From Ahaetulla prasina (Eukaryota > Chordata > Lepidosauria > Squamata > Colubridae): DNA of 64,000 nt. The stretch is from the NCBI RefSeq assembly GCF_028640845.1, contig NC_080539.1, positions 164,374,236 to 164,438,235 of the forward strand, given 5' to 3'. Below, piece after piece: positions 58,186 to 64,000 of the stretch. How positions within the stretch are numbered: position 1 is the stretch's first letter; the number at the start of each line of letters is the position of its first letter. The translations under genes were made by a program, and so were the position numbers. The notes beneath the pieces were generated by a model. That model ran no database searches. It had not been told where the DNA came from and was given only the letters and a program-made list of their open reading frames with translations.

Positions 58186-58599
58186 AAAGTAAAGAAATCT
58201 TAGTTTCTCCTCAGAAAAGGATTTGCATTAGAGTATCTTCAGGTCGAATGAAGAAGTTCTTCCCCTGTTTTGATGTCTCCCCTCTGATTCATATCTCAGT
58301 TTAAAGGAAGGGTTTTTCCACATAATCACAGAAAATGTCCTTACAAACTGTAGCATGAAAACACCTAGCCTGATCTTGGAGGAGGAAACACGCCCCCTTT
58401 TCACAATCTTTTGGATCCTCTCACAACAAAAGCATCTTAAAAGGCACTAAACAAAAGGAATGTAATTCAAACTTCAGTCTCTAAAATAAAATTGAAGAAA
58501 GGGAAAAGATGTTTAATAAGAGAATATAGCAGATCAAATGTGCTTATGCATTAAAGCAGCTTATTCTCGAAAAACAGGATGCCTCTTCCCTAAGAGTGA

Positions 58600-58715
58600 A
58601 ATGCGTTAGGCTGAGAGAGAGAGTGATTGGCCCAAGTCAACCATGTCTAAGGTAGGACTAGAACTCATAGTCTCTTGATTTCTAGCCTAGTGCCTTATAC
58701 CAAACTGGCTGCTAA
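58600..58715 (-). mobile_element. SINE fragment, reverse (Sauria-SINE type)
   Basis: The minus strand has the tRNA-like head, then the agttctagtcctacc and ttgggccaatcactc blocks of the squamate SINE. Confidence 0.6.
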
Positions 58716-59114
58716 TGTTATTTCAACAGGAGAAGGAATCATCTTATTTTAGATTAAAGTATTACTTATTTGTTGGTTTAGAGAAATGATGGTTCCTATT
58801 GCCTAAGCGGTAAGAAAATAATTTCAACAGATGCATCCCTTGGAGTTGTCCATTCTTCTGGAAAGAACCACAATGTTTATTAGAACACATTAACCTGTGT
58901 TTACATGTCACTCTAAGCTAAGCTTCATACATTAATGCATAAATCAAGGATTTCCCTATCATTCGCTCAGTTTTAAGACAAGATTGTGAAATATGTAACC
59001 CTTCATATATTGTGTCTTATACTCATAACTCCCAGCTGGTAAAAGCATTAAGAATGAAGACTGTAATCCAAAATACTTAGATCTGTTTTCTTACCACTGT
59101 TTGGACTTGATAAT

Positions 59115-59990
59115 GTTGAATTACAATCTCTATCAGTCCCCATCATCCACCTCTCACAATACTAGACAACACAGTATCAACAGTAGAAACCTTCAAATTT
59201 CTAGGTTCTATCATATCGCAAGATCTAAAATGGACAGCTAACATCAAAAACATCATTAAATAAGGACAACAAAGAATGTTCTTTCTGTGCCAACTCAGTA
59301 AGCTCAAACTGCCCAAGGAACTGCTGATTCAATTCTACAGAGGAATTATTGAGTCTGTCATTTGCACCTCTATAACTGTCTGGTTCGGTTCTGCAACTCA
59401 ACAAGAAAAACACAGACTTCAGAGGATAATTAGAACTGCAGAAAAAATAATTGCTACCAACCTGCCTTCCATTGAAGACCTGTATACCGCACGAATCAAG
59501 AAGAGGGCCGTGAAAATATTTACAGACCCCTCGCATCCTGGACATAAACTGTTTCAACTCCTACCCTCAAAACGACGCTATAGAGCACTGCACACCAGAA
59601 CAACTAGACACAAGAACATTTTTTTCCCAAAGGCCATCACTCTGCTAAACAAATAATTCCATCAACACTGTCAAACTATTTACTGAATCTGCACTACTAT
59701 TAATCTTCTCATAGTTCCCATCACCAATCTCTTTCCACTTATGACTGTATGACTATAACTTGTTGCTGGCAATCCTTATGATTTATATTGATATATTGAC
59801 CATCAATTGTGTTGTAAATGTTGTACCTTGATGAACGTATCTTTTCTTTTATGTACACTGAGAGCATATGCACCAAGACAAATTCCTTGTGTGTCCAATC
59901 ACACTTGGCCAATAAAAATTCTATTCTATTCTATTCTATTCTATTCTATTCTATTCTATTCTATTCTATTCTATTCTATTCTATTCATAT
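59115..59990 (+). mobile_element. CR1/L3-type LINE, 3' half, ending in (ATTCT)n
   Basis: The coding remnant 59160-59656 reads STVETFKFLGSIIS, LPKELLIQFYRGIIESVICT, RIIRTAEKIIATNLPSI and KAITLLNK-stop, the C-terminal end of a non-LTR reverse transcriptase. One internal TAA occurs near 59262. The 3' UTR ends ggccaataaaaattctattc and continues as about 14 ATTCT units. Confidence 0.85.
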
Positions 59991-60051
59991 GATCAAAAAC
60001 CAAGAAAAAAATTACAGTTTAGCAACATATAGAGAACACATGCCTTTAGAT

Positions 60052-60327
60052 TAGGGGTGAAATCCAAGAGGTTTTGACAGGTTCTGGAGAACCGGTAGCA
60101 GAAATTTTGTGTAGTTCAGAGAACCGGCAAATACCACCTCTGGCTGGTCCCAGAGTGGTGTGGGAATGGGGATTTTGCAGTATCCTTCCCCTGGAGTGGG
60201 GTGGAAATGGAGATTTTGCAGTATTCTTCCCCTGCCATGCCCATCACGCCATGCCCACTAAGCTACACCACACCCACCAAGCCACGCCCACAGGACCAGT
60301 AGTAAAAAAAATTGAATTTCACCACTA
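60052..60327. mobile_element. hAT-type MITE, 'ACCGGTAGTAAAAA' family, TSD CTTTAGAT
   Basis: taggggtgaaatccaagagg to gaatttcaccacta, with perfect TSD ctttagat. It has the same ccacgccca run as its relatives. Confidence 0.9.
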
Positions 60328-61726
60328 CTTTAGATAACCATAATGCATACCATTGTATACTGTTTTACAAACTGTATTTCTAGCCCAGATGCATATTTAA
60401 AAGTTTAGTGTCTTATATTCTAACTTGTCCAGGTAAAGAACTAAAATATAACATAATTGTCTGGAGAATGAAGATACAAGGACAAAGCAATGCGCAAGAA
60501 TTAAAATCATATAAATCTAAGATTATGTCTAAAAATTTAGGACAATGCACATCAAAGAGTGCTGAATCCAGCAGGCCTACATAAAGGATTTATATAAGCC
60601 TGAGGAGGAATGAAACATTCTATAGTACATACACATGAATCCAAATGGATACTTGAAGGTTATCACAAAATATTGATGTGCCTGTGATTTTAAAACAGGG
60701 AGCCAATTTAGAAAACATTGATACAACAATGTTTGTATAGTTCAAACATTTTGTGAGTATAGTTCACAAAAGTCTAACATCATTGAAGAGCAATATTAGG
60801 TTCATATTTTATATTAATTACCAATATAGATATTTCTGCCTTAGTAGTTTTTGAGGGACATATCTATTTTGATTGTAAACCATAGTACATGGGTTAATGT
60901 GATATTTTATTAAGCAACAGTACTTTACTAATTAATCATTATTAAACCACTGTTAACTTTCTCTCATACAATCATATTTTTTTATTCTAATCTTCTAGAG
61001 GATAGAACAACTGTTCAAAAACTTTTCTTCACTCCTATTAGTGTAATGCACTTATAAAATATAAATGGAAATTACAAAAATTATAAAATATAAATTTCTG
61101 TGACTTCATATTACTCTTCCTTTAGAAGTACAAGAACAGATTTAGTCTTCAAATGATTTTCTACTTTGCAACAATCCTGCAATGTCCCTATTTCTTTTAA
61201 CCAAGTATTGCAATTTGATCCTGAACATGTTTATTCTGGCTAAACTCAATGATTGCATTGCCAAAAACCTATACAGAATTACAACATTAACCAGTTATAC
61301 ATGACACAGCTTATTCAGTGAAACGCACACATTAAATGTGTGGTACAAGAAATATGACTAGTCTATCTATATTTCTACTTACGGTATATGTCTCTAAAAT
61401 AAAATGTCTTTTATTCAAAATATTTGAATGCATTCTGGAAGCTGTTGTCAGTATTGCTTTCAATGCATATCATGAGAAAAGCAAAAAGCAGTCAGGAATT
61501 AAAAGCCACATGCTGATCATATGAAGGGACTTGTGTTTTATTAATCTAATTTGGAATTTAACAATTTTATTGCAGAAAATTGCCTGCATATGTTTTACCT
61601 TGTGACCATATATTTAAATATTAGTGGTTGCATTTCTTCCAGTCGTGTCCAATTCATGGATACTGCCCAGACATTTCACTGCTGCTTTTTGGCAAGTTTT
61701 TTTTAGAAATGGTTTGCCCTTGCTTC

Positions 61727-62139
61727 CAATGGTGAAATCTGAACTGGTTTACTACTAGTTAGATAGCTGCGCATGCGCATTGCACGCCAAAAGGAGGCAT
61801 GGGGTAAGTAGAACGGCGCATTGGGGGGTGTCATCAGCTGTGGCGCACGATCTTTTTTTTTACTTTTAAAAGTATTTTTTTACAACCTATTCAGCAGAAT
61901 AGGTTGTAAAAAATGCTTTTAAAAGTAAAAAAAAAGGCTCTGACGATCGCACAGCTCAGCTGTGATTGTCAGAGCCTTTTTTTTACCTTTTAAAAGCATT
62001 TTTTAAAAGAAGCGGCAGCGGACAATTGGGTGGGCATGGGCGGGAGGGGAGGAATTTTTGCTACTGGTTCTCTAAACCACCCGCTGCCATCGCTACCGGA
62101 TCGGCTGATCTGGTATGAACCAGGAGCATTTCACCCCTG
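61727..62139. mobile_element. hAT-type MITE, relative of 25349-25958
   Basis: caatggtgaaatctgaactg to gcatttcacccctg, with the same cttttaaaagcattttt hairpins. Flanking 8-mers match at six of eight. It sits inside a reverse SINE. Confidence 0.82.
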
Positions 62140-62216
62140 CTTACCTCCTTTCTAGGGCTGAGAGAGCAATTGGCCCAAGGTCACCCAGCTGACTCTCTGA
62201 CTAAGGTAGACTAGAA

Positions 62217-63335
62217 CAGTGGTCACCAACTGGTAGTCCGCAGACCACTGGTCGTCCGTGAGAAAATTTTGGTGGTCTGTGGGGAAATCTTCATATTTTT
62301 GCTCGTGCACCCTGGTGGAGGAGCTGCGGTGCAAGCAGGCCGAAACAGCGATTGTGATGCCTGGAAGCTGTGGGAGCGAAGCATTACTTGCACATGCGCA
62401 ACATCAGCATTCCGCCTTGGTATATTTGCCCAGTCAGTGGCGCAAAGCAGCCCTCATCTCCTGCTGCTTGGGACTCGGAGCAGTAAATGGCGATTGGTCC
62501 GGAGAGCAGCCGGATTTTGCTCTCTATTGCAGATGCCAGATCGGCCCCCTGCAAGCTCTTGTCTCTCAAGGAGCACTCATTGAATCTGGTGTCCGCAATG
62601 GAAAGCAAAATCTGTCTGCTTCCCTGACCAGATGCCGTTTACCACTCCGAGTCCCAAGCAGCAGGAGACGAAGGCTGCTTTGCTCCACCGGCTGGCCCAA
62701 ATATACCAAGGCAGAATGCTGATGCCCCGCAAAATGAAATAGAGAAAAAGAGACAGAATGAAAGAGAGAGAATGAGAAAGAGAATGAGAGAGAGAGAGAG
62801 AGAGAGAATCAGAAAGTGAGAGAAAGAGAATCAGAGACAATCAGAATGAGAGAGAATGAGACAGAGGAAGAGAGAAAGAGACAGAGAATGAGAGAATCAA
62901 AGAGAATCAGAGACAGAATGAGACAGAATGAAAGAGAATCAGAGAGAGAGAGAAAGAATCAGAATGAGAGAGTGGGGAGAGAAAGAGAATGAGAAAGAGT
63001 GGGGAGAGAAAGAGAGAGGGAGAGAGAGAGAGAGAAAGAGAGAAAGAATGAGAGAGAAAGGGGGAGAGAGAAAGAGAGATGAAAGAATGAGAGAGAATGA
63101 GTGGGAGAGAGAGAAAGAGAGAATAAGAGAGAAAGAGTGGGAGAGAGAGGGGAGAGACGGGGGGGGAGAGAGAGAGAGAGAAAGAGAGAAGAGGGAGAGT
63201 GCCTGAAGGACCCCATCCTGTCACTGGGAGTCCAGGCACTTCAGCAAGCGGCGTGCTGGATTTGTATTAGTGGTCCGCGGGATTTAAAATTAAGAACTTG
63301 GTGGTCTCTGAGGTCCAAAAGGTTGGGGACTCCTG
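62217..63335. mobile_element. hAT-type element with GA-rich expansion, TSD GACTAGAA
   Basis: cagtggtcaccaactggtag to aaaaggttggggactcctg, with perfect TSD gactagaa (62209-62216, 63336-63343). The interior has an imperfect duplicated GC-rich segment (tggtatatttgcccagtcag region) and a GA tract of about 460 bp. Confidence 0.92.
62740..63200. repeat. imperfect (GAGA)n tract
   Basis: Almost pure purine on the + strand, made of gagaga with agaatgag interruptions. Open frames across it (RERERE / SLSLSL) are artefacts of the repeat. Confidence 0.95.
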
Positions 63336-63387
63336 GACTAGAACTCACCGTCTTCCAGCGTCTAACGTGATGATTTAACCACTATAC

Positions 63388-63742
63388 CAGGGGTGTCAAA
63401 CTCAATTTCATTGAGGGCCACATCAGGGTTGTGTTTGACTTCAGGGCGCCATGGTGGGCATGACCAGCTTGACATCACTCATTGTCAGGGGCATTTATGG
63501 TGGCCCAAGATTGCTAGTGAAAACAGGTTCCCGAGCTCTGTTTTCAACTGCAACGGCCTCCTGCAACCCTCTGCCAGTGAAAACGGAGCTCAGGAGGGCT
63601 GCATGTGGCCCTCTGAAACTTCATTTTCACTGGCAGAGACACTGCAGGCCGGTCCTTTGTTGTTTCCAGGGCAGCTCATGGGCCAGATCTAAGCACCCCA
63701 CAGGCTGAATCCGGCCTGCCGGCCTTGAGTTTGAAACCCCTG
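63388..63742. mobile_element. hAT-type MITE, 'CAGGGGTGTCAA' family, TSD CACTATAC
   Basis: caggggtgtcaaactcaatt to ttgagtttgaaacccctg, with perfect TSD cactatac. Same orientation as 9972-10269. The flanks look like a reverse SINE. Confidence 0.92.
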
Positions 63743-64000
63743 CACTATACCACACTGGTTCCCTAAATCTTAATACCAAATATTAATGATTTAATACTAA
63801 TATTAAATAAAGTAATTGTTTTGTATTTTGATGTGTCCATTAATTCTTTTGCACAAAAATCGACCCATTTGTCCTACGTAGAATCCAGAGGAGCAATGAT
63901 GGCTGATGATGGCATATATCACCATAGAAAAAAAGAGGGGGAAACCTCTTTGAACTTTTACACCTGTTTGTGCCAGCTTTTGGTTTCATAAGTTCTCCTT

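Larger units (their letters stand above)
56002..63999. other. region upstream of the ATP7B start codon
   Basis: No protein-coding gene was recognised. No ALG11-like or other neighbour exon was seen, and no CpG-rich promoter is evident near 56 kb. The content is MITEs, a CR1/L3 LINE, SINE pieces, a GA-rich tract and AT-rich unique sequence, notably 60.35-61.6 kb, in which I see nothing. Non-coding ATP7B 5' exons could lie here unseen. Confidence 0.6.

Noticed and set aside
62577..63239. Open frames of RERERE or SLSLSL type
   Set aside because: They are translations of the GA/CT tract within a transposon.
56002..63999. Search for an ALG11-like head-to-head neighbour
   Set aside because: In human ALG11 lies beyond the ATP7B 5' end, but no matching exon was seen here. 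It may be beyond the window.

Overview
This is a vertebrate nuclear window, very probably from a snake. It has introns with GT/AG boundaries, an AT-rich background and squamate-type repeats: a Bov-B LINE, L1, a CR1/L3-type LINE whose 3' end runs into (ATTCT)n, tRNA-derived squamate SINEs, Penelope-like elements, and many hAT-type MITEs with 8-bp target duplications. The species call is inferred from these repeats; no species-specific marker was read.

Two host genes are present, converging tail to tail. WDFY2 (+) contributes its last four coding exons (1244-3169), which encode the FYVE zinc finger and the final WD repeat; the rest of the gene lies left of the window. ATP7B (-) appears complete from an ATG at 56001 to a TAA at 10523. 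I placed all 21 coding exons by hand. They join in one frame to about 1,517 codons with six N-terminal metal-binding domains (MBDs), eight membrane segments, CPC, TGE, DKTGT, SEHPL, TGDN and GDGVND motifs, and a C-terminus ending DEDQYI.

Layout: 1-3169 WDFY2 end; 3170 to about 4.1 kb its probable 3' UTR; 4.1-10.5 kb intergenic, with MITEs and a SINE; 10.5-56.0 kb ATP7B, whose introns are crowded with transposons; 56-64 kb upstream of the ATP7B start codon, with MITEs and a CR1/L3 LINE but no recognised gene.

Most notable: (1) ATP7B exon 9 occurs twice in two apparently identical 709-bp blocks around a 5'-truncated Gypsy element. The second block begins exactly at the end of the Gypsy LTR, as expected if an empty allele and an insertion allele were joined in assembly. 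(2) MBD1 and MBD3 have lost the first cysteine of CxxC. (3) A 2.85-kb hAT element with a perfect 8-bp target duplication carries a tandemly amplified GC-rich segment resembling a captured gene 5' end (ATG exon, short intron, second exon). (4) Three Penelope fragments, two in an inverted palindrome, share a 3' end in which one copy keeps a hammerhead-ribozyme-like core overlapping the stop codon. (5) Three solo LTRs with 5-bp target duplications each contain an acidic, proline-rich open frame.
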